Assembly (NCBI RefSeq): GCF_000378425.1
Contig: NZ_KB899812.1
Coordinates: 1 to 64,000 of the forward strand
DNA from: Cohnella laeviribosi DSM 21336
Lineage (GTDB): Bacteria > Bacillota > Bacilli > Paenibacillales > Paenibacillaceae
Length of the DNA: 64,000 bases
Direction: 5' to 3'
The notes beneath the pieces were generated by a model, which saw nothing but the letters and a program-made list of their open reading frames with translations, ran no database searches and was not told the DNA's origin. Below, piece by piece: positions 7,815 through 19,088 of this stretch. The stretch's first letter is position 1. Every line of letters starts with the position of its first letter. The position numbers and the translations under genes are program-made.

Positions 7815-8885
7815 ATGGACACGGACATCAAGGCTTCTTCCCCCCGAGCCGTTCGGGAAACAGCGCTTTTCGTGCCGGAGCTTGTCTATTTCGAGCCTGC
7901 GGCGCTCGATTATCCGAAAGGACTGCGGATTCTGAACTGGGTTCGGGAGCGGGGCCTGCCGTACCGGATGACCTCCTCCCACAATCGGATCACCGGCCTG
8001 CCCGGCGAAACGGAGCTGGAGCAGTACAAAATCGCAAAGCGCACGCTTGTCGTCGGCGTAAGAAAAACGCTGAAATTCGATACGTCCAAGCCATCGGCGG
8101 AATACGCGCTCCCGCTGTCCACCGGCTGCATGGGCCACTGCCATTATTGTTACCTGCAAACGACGCTGGGCGCCAAGCCCTATGTCCGGGTATACGTCAA
8201 CATCGAGGAGATTTTGGAGGCGGCCCGGCGTTATATCGAAGAACGCAAACCCGACATCACGCGGTTTGAAGCGGCTTGCACATCCGATCCGGTCGGTCTG
8301 GAGCACCTGACCGGATCGCTGGGCGACGCCATCGCCTTTATGGCGGACCAGCCGCTTGGCCGGTTGCGCTTCGTCACCAAGTACCATCACGTAGATCCGC
8401 TGCTCGGCCTCAGGCACAACGGGCACACGCGAATCCGCTTCAGCGTCAATGCGGAATATGTCATCCGGCATTTCGAACCGGCGACCTCCCGGTTCGAGGA
8501 GCGGATCAAGGCCGCCGGCCGCATCGCCCGTGCCGGTTATCCGCTCGGGTTCATCATCGCCCCGATTATTTGGCATGACGGCTGGCAGCAAGGCTATGCG
8601 GAGCTGCTGGAACGGCTCGCGGCCGAGCTTCCGCCCGAGGCGGAAGAGCATCTGACATTCGAACTCATTCAGCACCGTTTTACCAAAACGGCCAAAGCCA
8701 CGATCGAGAAACGGTATCCGAAGACGAAGCTGGAAATGGACGAAGCGGTCCGGAAAAAGAAATGGGGCCGTTGGGGGCAGCACAAATATGTGTATCCCGA
8801 CGAAAAGGCGGAAGCGCTGCGCGAATTCATCACCGAGCGGATCTTCGCCGCGTTTCCGTCAGCCAGGATCGAATATTTTACGTAA
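7815..8885 (+). CDS. splB: Spore photoproduct lyase
   Basis: Radical-SAM enzyme that reverses the 5-thyminyl-5,6-dihydrothymine photoproduct of UV-irradiated spores during germination. In the 356-residue protein the [4Fe-4S] cysteines are C105, C109 and C112 (CMGHCHYC), and the family's catalytic cysteine is C155 (AACTSDP), 43 residues on, as in SplB. ATG 7815 has AGGAGG 8 bases upstream. The gene is alone; the splA partner of Bacillus is not seen. Expression is expected in the forespore (sigma-G), but I could not identify the promoter with confidence. Confidence 0.95.
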   Translation: MDTDIKASSPRAVRETALFVPELVYFEPAALDYPKGLRILNWVRERGLPYRMTSSHNRITGLPGETELEQYKIAKRTLVVGVRKTLKFDTSKPSAEYALPLSTGCMGHCHYCYLQTTLGAKPYVRVYVNIEEILEAARRYIEERKPDITRFEAACTSDPVGLEHLTGSLGDAIAFMADQPLGRLRFVTKYHHVDPLLGLRHNGHTRIRFSVNAEYVIRHFEPATSRFEERIKAAGRIARAGYPLGFIIAPIIWHDGWQQGYAELLERLAAELPPEAEEHLTFELIQHRFTKTAKATIEKRYPKTKLEMDEAVRKKKWGRWGQHKYVYPDEKAEALREFITERIFAAFPSARIEYFT

Positions 8886-8890
8886 CGCGA

Positions 8891-9601
8891 TCAAAACTTC
8901 AGCCATTCCGGCGTAATGCTGTTCAGCCAGATCGTAATATACGTCATCCGGTCGGTAAAGAGCAGCACGCCCATCACGATCATCAGCGCGCCGCCGATTT
9001 TCATCAGCCGTGCGGAATAGCGCAAAATCCACTTGGTCGAACCGATGAAAAAGGCCAGCACAAAAAACGGCACCCCGAAGCCGAGCGAGTAGGCCGCCGT
9101 CATCTGCAGCCACGTTCCCGGCTGGCTGCCGGCCAGAAGCAAAATCGACGACAGGATCGGACCGACGCATGGCGACCATCCGGCCGAAAAGCCGATGCCG
9201 AAAATAAACGAGCCCACATAACCCGCCGGCCGCCAGCTTACATCCAGCTTCCGTTCCTTGAGCAGCAGCTGCGGCTGAAAAATGCCCATCAGGAACAAAC
9301 CCATCAGAATGATCAGGATGGCGGAAATTTGCCGGATCAGATCCTGATATTCGCGAAAGGCGGCGGCAAACGCATTGGCCGTATAGCTTAACGTGAAGAA
9401 AACGAGCGAGAAGCCCAGAATAAAAAAGAACGTATGCGCCATCGTTTTCATCCGGACTTCCCGGCTCGAGTCCGTTTTCAACTGCGTCACGGAAATGCCG
9501 GTAATGTACGACAGGTACGAAGGATAGAGCGGCAGACAGCACGGAGATATAAACGAAGCGAGTCCCCCCATGAACGCAATCCCGATATTCAGTTCATTCA
9601 A
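8891..9601 (-). CDS. ccdA: Cytochrome c biogenesis protein CcdA
   Basis: Membrane thiol-disulfide carrier that passes electrons from cytoplasmic thioredoxin to extracytoplasmic partners (cytochrome c maturation, spore cortex functions). The 236-residue protein has six hydrophobic segments and the two redox cysteine sites (FISPCCLPLYPSYLSYITG near the N-terminus and GWSPCVGPIL in the middle). The start is TTG 9601 with AAAGGAG 8-10 bases upstream. It lies 30 bases after znuB on the same strand, so it may be the last gene of the metG-znu unit. Convergent with splB. Confidence 0.93.
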   Translation of the reverse strand: MNELNIGIAFMGGLASFISPCCLPLYPSYLSYITGISVTQLKTDSSREVRMKTMAHTFFFILGFSLVFFTLSYTANAFAAAFREYQDLIRQISAILIILMGLFLMGIFQPQLLLKERKLDVSWRPAGYVGSFIFGIGFSAGWSPCVGPILSSILLLAGSQPGTWLQMTAAYSLGFGVPFFVLAFFIGSTKWILRYSARLMKIGGALMIVMGVLLFTDRMTYITIWLNSITPEWLKF

Positions 9602-9631
9602 GCCGATCTCTCCTTTCCCCTGGGGCTTGCG

Positions 9632-10432
9632 CTACACCCTGATTTTACGCGCGGCCAGCGACAGGAGCAGCGCCGCGATCATCACAAGCACGATGGTCCC
9701 GCCGGGCGCCTGGCTCCATATTCCCGCGATCCACAAACCGGCGATGACGGAAACCTCCCCGACGATGACAACGAGCGCAATCGCTTGGCGGAAGCTCTTG
9801 GCCAAAGCCAGGCTGCAGGCGGCCGGAATCGTCAGCAAGGCCGAAACGAGCAGCGCCCCGACGATCTTGATGGAGACGCTGATGACAAGAGCGGCAAGGA
9901 CGCTGATCAGAACGTTGAAATAGCGAACGGGAAGCCCGCTGACCGCAGCCGCTTCTTCCTCGAAAGTCAGCAGGAACAGTTCCTTCTTGAGCAGCAGGGC
10001 CGCGGCCAGAACAACCGCCGTCACGGCGGCGATGACGATGAGATCGGTTCCGTCGAGCGTATAGATGCTCCCGAACAGGTACGAGCTGACGTTCATGTTG
10101 TAGCCTCTGCCGACGGTGAACAGAATCGAGGCGAGCGCGATGCCCCCCGACATGATGATGGCGATGGACAGCTCCGCGAACGTCCGGTAGGTCCTGCGTA
10201 GCGCTTCGATCGCAAACGAGGCGGCAATTGCGAACGCAAGCCCGACCGCGACCGGATAGACGTTGATGAGAAAGCCGAGCGCCACCCCGGCAATGCTGAC
10301 GTGCGAGAGCGTATCCCCGATCATCGCCAGCCTTCTTAATACGAGAAACAACCCCATAAGCGGGGCCGTCACCGCGATGAGCGCGCCGCCGATCAGCGCG
10401 CGCTGGAAAAATTCCGCCGTCAAAAGTTCCAA
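9632..10432 (-). CDS. znuB: Zinc-type metal ABC transporter permease
   Basis: Membrane subunit of a TroABC/ZnuABC-class importer, 266 residues, with eight or nine hydrophobic segments and the ABC-3 family pattern APLMGLFLVLRRLAMIGDTLSHVSIAGVALG at the N-terminus. The start is TTG 10432 with GGAAGG 10 bases upstream; the ATG at 10439 is in another frame. It follows the ATPase gene by 3 bases. Zinc rather than manganese is suggested only by the His-rich binding protein of the same cluster. Confidence 0.9.
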   Translation of the reverse strand: MELLTAEFFQRALIGGALIAVTAPLMGLFLVLRRLAMIGDTLSHVSIAGVALGFLINVYPVAVGLAFAIAASFAIEALRRTYRTFAELSIAIIMSGGIALASILFTVGRGYNMNVSSYLFGSIYTLDGTDLIVIAAVTAVVLAAALLLKKELFLLTFEEEAAAVSGLPVRYFNVLISVLAALVISVSIKIVGALLVSALLTIPAACSLALAKSFRQAIALVVIVGEVSVIAGLWIAGIWSQAPGGTIVLVMIAALLLSLAARKIRV

Positions 10433-10435
10433 GCC

Positions 10436-11206
10436 TCATGTACCTTCCTTCCGCAAGGTGTGCAGCAGATCCGTCTCCACGCAGTCCTCGAGATCGTGCG
10501 AATGCCGGACGTAAAAGGACAGCTTCCCGGAAACTTGCTTCGGCTCCTGTCCCAAATACGAACGGACCATCTCCATATCGTGGGATACCATCAGAAACGT
10601 CATGTTATGGCGTTGGTGCATGTGCCGGAGCAAATGAAAAAAGTTTTGCTGGGTCTCGGCGTCGATGCCCACCATCGGTTCGTCCAGGATCAGCAGCTTC
10701 GGATTGTTGATGAGCGCCCGCGCCAGAAAGACGCGCTGCTGCTGTCCCCCCGACAGAGCGCCGATGCGCTTGTCCGCCAGCTCGCCGATGTGCAGCGTGT
10801 CCATGGCGTCCTCGGCCCGCAGCGCGTCCGCCTTGGACAGGCGCTTCAGCAGCTTGCCCCGGCCGTACAGCCCGGACAGCACCACCTCCCGCACCGTCGC
10901 GGGAAACAGCGGGTTGAATTGTTTGCGCTGCGGCACATAGCCGATCAGATGCCAATCCTTGAACGACTTGGCGGGCGTTCCGAACAGGCGGATTTGGCCG
11001 CGGTCGGGCTTCAGCAGGCCGACGATCATTCGCAGCAGCGTCGTCTTGCCCGCGCCGTTCGCCCCGATCAGGCCGACAAAATCGCGTTCGCGCGCCGTAA
11101 AGGAGAGATTCTCGATCACCTGCTGCGATCCGAACGCGTACGAAACCTGTTCGAGCGCCACGATCTCCCGGTGGCAGGAATCCGCCCGGGCCGGTATGCC
11201 GGACAT
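10436..11206 (-). CDS. znuC: Zinc-type metal ABC transporter ATPase
   Basis: ATP-binding subunit, 256 residues. Walker A GANGAGKTT, Q-loop around VPQRKQFNPLFP, signature LSGGQQQR, Walker B LLILDEPMVG and the H-loop in MVSHDMEM are all readable in order. It lies 12 bases after znuA and 3 before znuB, so the three genes are one unit. Confidence 0.93.
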   Translation of the reverse strand: MSGIPARADSCHREIVALEQVSYAFGSQQVIENLSFTARERDFVGLIGANGAGKTTLLRMIVGLLKPDRGQIRLFGTPAKSFKDWHLIGYVPQRKQFNPLFPATVREVVLSGLYGRGKLLKRLSKADALRAEDAMDTLHIGELADKRIGALSGGQQQRVFLARALINNPKLLILDEPMVGIDAETQQNFFHLLRHMHQRHNMTFLMVSHDMEMVRSYLGQEPKQVSGKLSFYVRHSHDLEDCVETDLLHTLRKEGT

Positions 11207-11218
11207 AAGAACCCCCTC

Positions 11219-12157
11219 CTATTGCAGTGCCTTCCGCAAATTTTGCAAATTGCGTTCCATCAGCGACAAATAATCTTCGCCGGCCTTCTCCTGCTCGGGA
11301 GTCAAGCCCTCAAGCGGATTGAGCACCATCGTTTCGGCCCCGGTTTCCTTGGCAAGCGTCTCCGCGAGCCGGTCGCTCACCAGCTCCTCAAAGAAGATGA
11401 CCTTGACATCATGCTCTTTGACGAATTTGGAAATGTCGAGCAGGTCCTGCGCGCTCGGCTCGGCTTCCGGGGACAGGCCCATAATGGCAATCTGATTCAA
11501 ACGATAATCGCGGGCCAGGTAGCCGAACGCCTCATGCGATACGACGATATCCCGTTTGGTCAAATTCGCCAGCCCCGTTTCGTACTTCCGGTCCAGCTCT
11601 TCCAGCCTGTCCGCCAGGGAAGCGTAATGCTCGTCATAGGCCGCCCGGTTCGCCGGATCGGCCTCGACAAACGCCGCATGAATATTGCGCGCCATCACGA
11701 TCGCGGACTTCGGACTTACCCATGTATGGGGATCGACGTCCAAACCGTCGTGGGCGTGGCCGTGATCGCCGCCGCCATGGTCGTCCGAGTGCCCTGCAAT
11801 CAGCTCGATGCCCTTGCTGGCTTCCACCGTCTTCAGCGTTTTTCCGGAGCCCGCGCCTTTGAGAAAATCGTCCGCCCAGCCTTCCAATCCGGCGCCGTTA
11901 TAGAGAAACAACTGCGCCTTCGAAGCGGTGACCAGGTCTTTGCTTTTCGGCGTCCATTCGTGCGGCTCCACCCCCGCGGGGATCAGATTTACGACGTGGG
12001 CCTTTGTGCCGCCGATTTCCTTGGCCAAATAATAAAGAGGGTAAAACGTCGTCACGACGTTCAATTTGCCCTCCGCCAGCGATTGCTTGCCGCTGCCGCA
12101 GCCGGCCAAGGCAAGCGCCAGAGCCGTCAGCAGCAGCGGGTATATCCGTTTTCTCAT
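11219..12157 (-). CDS. znuA: Zinc-type metal-binding lipoprotein
   Basis: Cluster A-I solute-binding lipoprotein of the ABC importer, 312 residues. The signal peptide ends in the lipobox LAGC (about residue 20). Candidate metal ligands are the His in GVEPHEW, a His in VDPHTW, a His in VSHEAFG and an acidic residue near FFEELVSDRLA. A His/Asp-rich loop (HSDDHGGGDHGHAHDG) before the second ligand is typical of zinc rather than manganese binders. The start is ATG 12157 (GGAGAAG about 10 bases upstream). It follows metG by 47 bases on the same strand with no terminator visible between them. Confidence 0.92.
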   Translation of the reverse strand: MRKRIYPLLLTALALALAGCGSGKQSLAEGKLNVVTTFYPLYYLAKEIGGTKAHVVNLIPAGVEPHEWTPKSKDLVTASKAQLFLYNGAGLEGWADDFLKGAGSGKTLKTVEASKGIELIAGHSDDHGGGDHGHAHDGLDVDPHTWVSPKSAIVMARNIHAAFVEADPANRAAYDEHYASLADRLEELDRKYETGLANLTKRDIVVSHEAFGYLARDYRLNQIAIMGLSPEAEPSAQDLLDISKFVKEHDVKVIFFEELVSDRLAETLAKETGAETMVLNPLEGLTPEQEKAGEDYLSLMERNLQNLRKALQ

Positions 12158-12204
12158 GCCCGAACTTCTCCAGTCTGTCGATTCTTGTTCCGTCAAGGCG
12201 TCCG

Positions 12205-14250
<2,046 letters not shown>

Positions 14251-14306
14251 TCAGCTCCTTTAACGGTTTTGTCCATACGGGCGTTCCGCCCTTTTCCCCA
14301 AAACGC

Positions 14307-14596
14307 AAAAAACCCCCGTCCTCATGGGACGGGAGCAGGCGCTCACGTGGTACCACCCAATTTCCCCCGGAATCCAACGCATCCAGGGCTCATTCCTGCC
14401 GAACGGCCGGCAATCCGATAACGCCGGAATGCGTCGCTCCCTTGCAACGGGCGGCTTGCTCCCGCTGCTCGAAAGCGATTCCTCCAGGACCATCTTCCGA
14501 AGGCGGCGCGCACCGGTTTCCAGCTCCCCCGGCTCTCTGTGGCAGCCCGCTTTTTCGTACTTATCCCTTCGACGGAAATATGCAATATTTGCTGTT
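14307..14596 (-). promoter_or_regulatory. T-box riboswitch (methionine) of metG
   Basis: The minus-strand leader between the promoter and metG contains the conserved T-box sequence TGGGTGGTACCACG (14346-14359), a stem I region with CAGAGAGCCGGGG (about 14530-14542), and a terminator CCCGTCC/GGACGGG (14315-14321 with 14327-14333) followed by six Ts (14307-14312). An ATG in GGAAGATGGTCC (about 14488-14499) is the likely specifier for tRNA-Met. The T-box bulge UGGU would pair with the ACCA end. Uncharged tRNA-Met should favour the antiterminator and switch metG on. Confidence 0.93.
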
Positions 14597-14602
14597 GGCC
14601 TC

Positions 14603-14632
14603 AATATACCGGACCGGGCGGTTGAATGTCAA
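14603..14632 (-). promoter_or_regulatory. metG promoter, sigma-A
   Basis: TTGACA (14627-14632), an 18-base spacer and TATATT (14603-14608) on the minus strand, directly before the T-box leader. The -35 is a perfect match. Confidence 0.85.
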
Positions 14633-14671
14633 GCCGCGTGCCGGACAGGGCGCACGAATGCAGGAGACGCT

Positions 14672-14929
14672 CTATCGCAAGGGCGTGCGGGCTTTCTTCT
14701 TCGCCGGGCACTTCTTGGGAGGAACGGGATCGATGCCGCCCGGATGAAAGGGATGGCATTTGCATATCCGCCTGACGGCCAGCCACGTCCCTTTGACGGC
14801 CCCGTGCGTTTCCAGCGCTTCGAGCGCATAGGCGGAGCAGGTCGGATAAAACCGGCAGGTGGGCGGTTTCAGCGGCGAAATGAATTTGCGGTAAAACACG
14901 ATCGGAGCCTGCATAGCCCGGCGTATCAT
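14672..14929 (-). CDS. yidD: Membrane protein insertion efficiency factor YidD
   Basis: Small membrane-associated protein thought to help YidC insert membrane proteins. The 85-residue product carries the family core [28 protein letters not shown]-like sequence, with its conserved cysteines, and the downstream [24 protein letters not shown]-like segment. Start at ATG 14929 (GAGAGG about 10 bases upstream); ATG 14914 is an alternative. It stands alone, upstream of the metG promoter on the same strand. Confidence 0.94.
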   Translation of the reverse strand: MIRRAMQAPIVFYRKFISPLKPPTCRFYPTCSAYALEALETHGAVKGTWLAVRRICKCHPFHPGGIDPVPPKKCPAKKKARTPLR

Positions 14930-15100
14930 TCGATCCCGACCTCTCTTGTCCGTAAATGAATTCCCGTCTGCTCTTATCTTGAAGGATTCGCATGCGCAAA
15001 GTCAATCCGCTCCGTTCGGCAGGAAAAAGAGGTATAAGCCCGGACGAATTGACAAACACTCCCGTACGTAACGGACAGTCTGACAAGGGAGTGATGAAAC

Positions 15101-15967
15101 ATGCCCAGACAGCACCGTAAACGGACCAAGCTCGCCCACGTCCTCAAGTTCGTCTTTTTGACGGCGGGAGCCGCCGCGATGGGCGTCGCGCTCGAATTGT
15201 TTCTGGTCCCGAATCAGATGATCGACGGCGGCATCACCGGCATTTCCATCATCCTTGCCAAGCTTACGGGACTGCCGCTCGGCATCTTCCTGTTTTTCAT
15301 CAACCTGCCGTTTCTGCTGCTCGGCTTCAAGCAGATCGGCCGGACCTTCGCCTTTTCGACCTTGTACGGAATCGCCGTTCTGTCCGTCACGACTTCGCTG
15401 CTGCACCCGGTCCCCGCCTTCACCAGCGAGAAGCTGCTCGCCCTCTCCTTCGGCGGCGTTCTGCTCGGAGCGGGCGTCGGCCTCGTCCTGCGCTTCGGCG
15501 GCTCGCTCGACGGCACGGAAATCGTCGCGATTATCGTCTCGAAAAAAAGACGCCTGTCCGTCGGCCAAATCATCATGTTCATCAACCTGTTTATTTTCTT
15601 GGCGGCGGGATTCGTCTTCGGCTGGGATTCCGCCATGTATTCCGTGTTTACCTATTATCTGGCCACCAAAGTGATGGACATCGTGATCGAAGGGTTGAAC
15701 GAATCCAAATCCGTCACCATTTTGTCGAGCGAGCACGAGGACATTTCCGACGCGATCAACGAACGGCTGGGCCGCGGAACGACGCTGATTTACGCCAAAG
15801 GCGGATACTCGAAAGAAGACACCTTGATGGTGTTCTGCGTCGTTACCCGTCTTGAGCTTGCCAAGCTGCGTTCGATCGTCCAGGAAATCGATCCCGGAGC
15901 GTTCATCGCCATCGAGCCGGTTTACGAGGTGCTGGGCGGCAACTTTCAAAAGAAAAGCATTCATTGA
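15101..15967 (+). CDS. YitT family membrane protein (DUF2179)
   Basis: A 288-residue integral membrane protein. Five hydrophobic segments make up the YitT domain (residues about 10-200; PNQMIDGGITGISIILA is a family signature), followed by a soluble C-terminal DUF2179 domain (about 205-285, with GRGTTLIYAKGGYSKEDT). ATG 15101 has AAGGGAG about 9 bases upstream. The family is widespread in Firmicutes, several members per genome, with no proven transport substrate. Ends at a clear terminator. Confidence 0.9.
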   Translation: MPRQHRKRTKLAHVLKFVFLTAGAAAMGVALELFLVPNQMIDGGITGISIILAKLTGLPLGIFLFFINLPFLLLGFKQIGRTFAFSTLYGIAVLSVTTSLLHPVPAFTSEKLLALSFGGVLLGAGVGLVLRFGGSLDGTEIVAIIVSKKRRLSVGQIIMFINLFIFLAAGFVFGWDSAMYSVFTYYLATKVMDIVIEGLNESKSVTILSSEHEDISDAINERLGRGTTLIYAKGGYSKEDTLMVFCVVTRLELAKLRSIVQEIDPGAFIAIEPVYEVLGGNFQKKSIH

Positions 15968-15991
15968 CCCGAACCCGGCTCCAAACGGCAA

Positions 15992-16027
15992 GGAACCTGC
16001 CCGGTCGATCCGGGCAGGTTCCCCTTT
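15992..16027 (+). terminator. Intrinsic terminator of the yitT-family gene
   Basis: A perfect 13-base-pair stem (15992-16004 with 16010-16022, GGAACCTGCCCGG) with loop TCGAT, followed by CCTTT. It lies between convergent genes. Confidence 0.8.
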
Positions 16028-16034
16028 CTGGCTA

Positions 16035-17969
16035 TTATTCCATCGGGATAAAGAGCAAATTCATCGGCAAATAGGAACCGAGAGCGGTTATGAACGAGAT
16101 TTCGACGATTTCGTCATACGGTCCCGTCCGGTACAGGACGGCCACTTCGTTCGGATTTTTCAGCATGCTGTTGTTGGCTACGATGACGTCGGTGCCGTTG
16201 ATCTGGAAGGCGCCCGAATATTCGCCGCCGCGCCCGTTGGCCAAGATCAGCGTATTGGCCTTCACCTTGACGACCGTGTGGTACACGACCCCGTAGTTGC
16301 CCCAGTTGTTTTCATAAACGCCGTTCAGCATGTCGCGTCCGTCGAGCGACGGATCGTGGTTGTTGTCGCCAAACAGAATGCGCTGCGGCTCGGTTCCGAG
16401 CACCGTCGAGATTTGGAAATCGCGGTCGGCCCCCTGGAACGTGCCGCGGATATGCTTGGCGTCGCGCGTGATGATGCCGAGCGTCGGGAGCGCCTCCAGC
16501 GGATTGCGGTCCTGCTTGACGGCGAACAGCGTGAATTTGACCGTGGACGAGGCGCTCAGATCGGCGTAAGCCGAATAGGTCTGACCGGGCTTGAGCGGCA
16601 TGCTGCCGAGCTCGGCCAGCACCAGCTTCGTCTCGCCGGGAGCGAGCGTCAGCGAAGAAGATTCGCCGAGCTTCGCGGAATCCAGATACCGGATGGCCGC
16701 CTGCTTGCCCGTCCAGGAACCGTAAACGTCCGGTCCCGCTTTGCCGAACGCTCCGGTATTGACCGTTACGGGATAGTCGTTTTCGTTGGTCGCGGCCAAA
16801 TAGATGCTAAGCCGGTCCGGGCTTTTGTTCATATGGTAGAGGAACAGGCGGAAATCGCCGTTCATTTCGTCGCGGTACAAAATCCCTTCCCGGGTCAGCT
16901 CTTCCGGGCTGTTGGAGGCGATCAGCGAGCGGTCGGATACCGTGAACGTGTACGGCACCGTCGCCATTTTCAGCACGCTCGAACCGTCGATCGAATACTT
17001 GTCGCCCAGCGGCGTAAACCGCTGGTTGAATTGCTCCTCGGTATACATCACTTCGTCGGTAACGGTAATCGTCTTGACGTCCTGGGAGGTCAGCCCGTGC
17101 TGGTCCGTCACCCAGAGGGAGATCGTCTTTTCTCCCGGCGTGAAAAAGGCCGGCTTGTTGTTGTCCCAGACGGTTTCCGTAATCGCGTTCTCGTCGTCCG
17201 AGGACAGATCGATATATTTGATCGGCTCGCCGATTTTGTAAACCTGCTTATCCGTCTGGAAGGACGCGATCGGCGGCTGGTTCTCCGGACGGACGGTAAT
17301 GGTGACCGAATACGGTGCGCTCCAATTGCCTTCGGCGTCCCGGACGGATCGGGTGATCGTGTAGACCCCCGGCTCCGTAAAGATCGTTTGGTTGCCTTCC
17401 CAATACTCTTCGACGATGTTTTGGGGATTGGCCGACTCGCTGATGTAGGTCACCGTCGTTTGATTGGCGTAAATGACATCGGGGGTTACCCGGAAGTTGG
17501 CCGTCGGCGCCGTGCTCCAGGACAGCGTAATCTGGCCTTTGGCCGCCGTCAGCGTCGAGCCGGTGGCGTTCGCCCACGCCCGAACGGGAATCATCGTCGA
17601 GCCGTTGCTCACATACGGCTTGCCGGCGGCGCTTTTGGACTCTCCGTTCATTTTGTACACGGTCGAACCCGCCTTGAAGCGGATTTCGGTATTCCCCAGC
17701 TTGGCAACCGATTCCTTCGCCGCCGCGTCGTAGCTGACCTTGTAGCCGTAACGCGCCGCCAACGCGCTGAAGGCCGCATACGTCACGCCCGCCTTGATCA
17801 CCGTGGGCTGCGCGGCCGTATATGTAACTCCGTTATAGGATATGTTCGCTTTGCCCGTATAAAGAATGAGCGTATTGCCTCCGGCCTGTGGGCCCTCCGC
17901 TCCGGCAATTGATATGGAAGCCAGGAATAAGGACAAGGACATGAGCAAAACAAGCCATTTTTTCTTCAT
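16035..17969 (-). CDS. Secreted protein with copper-amine-oxidase-like N-terminal and PKD domains
   Basis: A 644-residue exported protein. A signal peptide (MKKKWLVLLMSLSLFL, cleavage near GAEG at about residue 24) is followed by a stalk domain of the copper amine oxidase N-terminal type (about 30-155: NGVTYTAAQPTVIKAGVTYA, GSTMIPVRAWANAT), then two PKD/Ig-like repeats (about 160-235 and 240-320; GVYTITRSVRDAEGNW and EKTISLWVTDQHGL), and about 320 residues that I do not recognise, with no enzyme motif. No cell-wall anchor motif is seen. The start is ATG 17969 with AAAGGAG 12 bases upstream. The 280 bases upstream contain a hairpin (GCCGGAA/TTCCGGC, around 18190-18210) and no gene that I can support. 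A spore or envelope structural role is only a guess. Confidence 0.8.
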   Translation of the reverse strand: MKKKWLVLLMSLSLFLASISIAGAEGPQAGGNTLILYTGKANISYNGVTYTAAQPTVIKAGVTYAAFSALAARYGYKVSYDAAAKESVAKLGNTEIRFKAGSTVYKMNGESKSAAGKPYVSNGSTMIPVRAWANATGSTLTAAKGQITLSWSTAPTANFRVTPDVIYANQTTVTYISESANPQNIVEEYWEGNQTIFTEPGVYTITRSVRDAEGNWSAPYSVTITVRPENQPPIASFQTDKQVYKIGEPIKYIDLSSDDENAITETVWDNNKPAFFTPGEKTISLWVTDQHGLTSQDVKTITVTDEVMYTEEQFNQRFTPLGDKYSIDGSSVLKMATVPYTFTVSDRSLIASNSPEELTREGILYRDEMNGDFRLFLYHMNKSPDRLSIYLAATNENDYPVTVNTGAFGKAGPDVYGSWTGKQAAIRYLDSAKLGESSSLTLAPGETKLVLAELGSMPLKPGQTYSAYADLSASSTVKFTLFAVKQDRNPLEALPTLGIITRDAKHIRGTFQGADRDFQISTVLGTEPQRILFGDNNHDPSLDGRDMLNGVYENNWGNYGVVYHTVVKVKANTLILANGRGGEYSGAFQINGTDVIVANNSMLKNPNEVAVLYRTGPYDEIVEISFITALGSYLPMNLLFIPME

Positions 17970-18253
17970 ATTCCGCAAAATCTCCTTTTGTTCGATTCGA
18001 TAAAGTAGGACGAAAGGTGCAGCGACGAAATGCGCGATTGCTGGCAACTGATCATGTAGACGAGCGAATCGGCCAAAAGTTGCGCTTTTGACGGAATAAA
18101 GGTTTCGGACCCCCGAAGATGCAGATCGCGCCATGGCTTGGGGAGACCGTCCGAAGCGGCTTTTTTGCCCATGCCAAAGAAGCCTTCCGGCCGTAAGCCG
18201 GAAAGCTCCGGAAGGTTCCCTGCTTGCCGCGCGCCGATAACGGGAAGCCGAAG

Positions 18254-18454
18254 CTACGAGAACCAGCGCTCCACCACGAACACCATGACGGCAAAGGCCA
18301 GAACGGACCCCAACAGGTACAGGCCGCCCTGCCGTTTGCGCTGCTGAAACAACCTCAGGATTCCGAGACTGAGCAGGGAACCGATCAGCAAAATAAACAA
18401 AACCCCCGTGATGAACAATCCGCTCGATACGTAGGATACGTCCGTAACGCCCAC
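18254..18454 (-). CDS. Small two-helix membrane protein
   Basis: A 66-residue protein with two hydrophobic segments (about 10-30, SGLFITGVLFILLIGSLLSL; and 45-62, GLYLLGSVLAFAVMVFVV) separated by a basic RLFQQRKRQ turn. GTG 18454 has GGGAGG 9 bases upstream, a strong site that supports translation. It lies between the PKD protein and the Hsp20-like gene, all on the minus strand. Family not recognised. Confidence 0.75.
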   Translation of the reverse strand: MGVTDVSYVSSGLFITGVLFILLIGSLLSLGILRLFQQRKRQGGLYLLGSVLAFAVMVFVVERWFS

Positions 18455-18534
18455 TTGAGCTATCCTCCCTTGTACGACGATCGCCGCCCGCGCCGGTTGC
18501 GGAAATCAAGCGACATTAACCTGATTATAACGGT

Positions 18535-19008
18535 TCATTCGCGGAGGAACAATTCCACTTCGTCGCGCTGCGCAGGACGCCTGCGGAAACGGACGAGCAT
18601 GCGCTCCCCTTTCAGCTCCGCCTTCCCCGACCGCGGCAGGACGAGAACCGGCAGCTTGACCGTCTGGCTGCGGTCGTTCGGCAGCCCGGTCAGTTTGATC
18701 CGGTCCGGCGTGGCGAACACCCGCAGCTCCTTGATCGGCACGCCGGGAGGCAGCCACAACGATACGTTCACATATTTGTCGCTTTTGGAGATGTCGATGC
18801 GCAGCGGCTTGTGGCTTGCGGTTTCTGCGCTCGGCTGCTTCGCGTCCGGCTTCACGCTGTTCATTAACTTTTGGATAAAATCGTTCAGCCACGTGTCGTT
18901 CTTCGCCTTGTCCCATTGTTCGACCAGCTCCCACGGCAGTTCTTTGCCCAGCCATTTTTTGATTTCTTTGAAATCCGGAAGCGGACCGCTGTCAAAAAAC
19001 GAACTCAT
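18535..19008 (-). CDS. Hsp20/alpha-crystallin-like protein
   Basis: A 157-residue protein. The C-terminal half (about 70-157) reads like a divergent alpha-crystallin/CS-type beta sandwich: alternating strands RIDISKSDKYVNVSLWLPPGV, then KELRVFATPDRIKLTGL. The N-terminal half is polar and Trp/Lys-rich (FKEIKKWLGKELPWELVEQW). It starts at ATG 19008 with GAGGAC upstream. It is divergent from the gerP cluster, so a spore-coat association is possible, but no function is proven. The Hsp20 assignment is by pattern only. Confidence 0.65.
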   Translation of the reverse strand: MSSFFDSGPLPDFKEIKKWLGKELPWELVEQWDKAKNDTWLNDFIQKLMNSVKPDAKQPSAETASHKPLRIDISKSDKYVNVSLWLPPGVPIKELRVFATPDRIKLTGLPNDRSQTVKLPVLVLPRSGKAELKGERMLVRFRRRPAQRDEVELFLRE

Positions 19009-19088
19009 GATTTGTCCTCCCCAAAACAGAGCTTCTAGTCAGCATATGCCGTTCCCGTTTTGCTTGTTCCTTCGCGCCGGCGGGATGA

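Noticed and set aside
14260-14604. Open frames over the metG leader
   Set aside because: They cover the T-box riboswitch, which explains the sequence fully.
17966-18294. Minus-strand frames upstream of the PKD protein (such as MGKKAASDGLPKPW)
   Set aside because: No good ribosome binding site or family; they overlap each other in different frames. I also looked for a c-di-GMP riboswitch here and did not find its conserved core.
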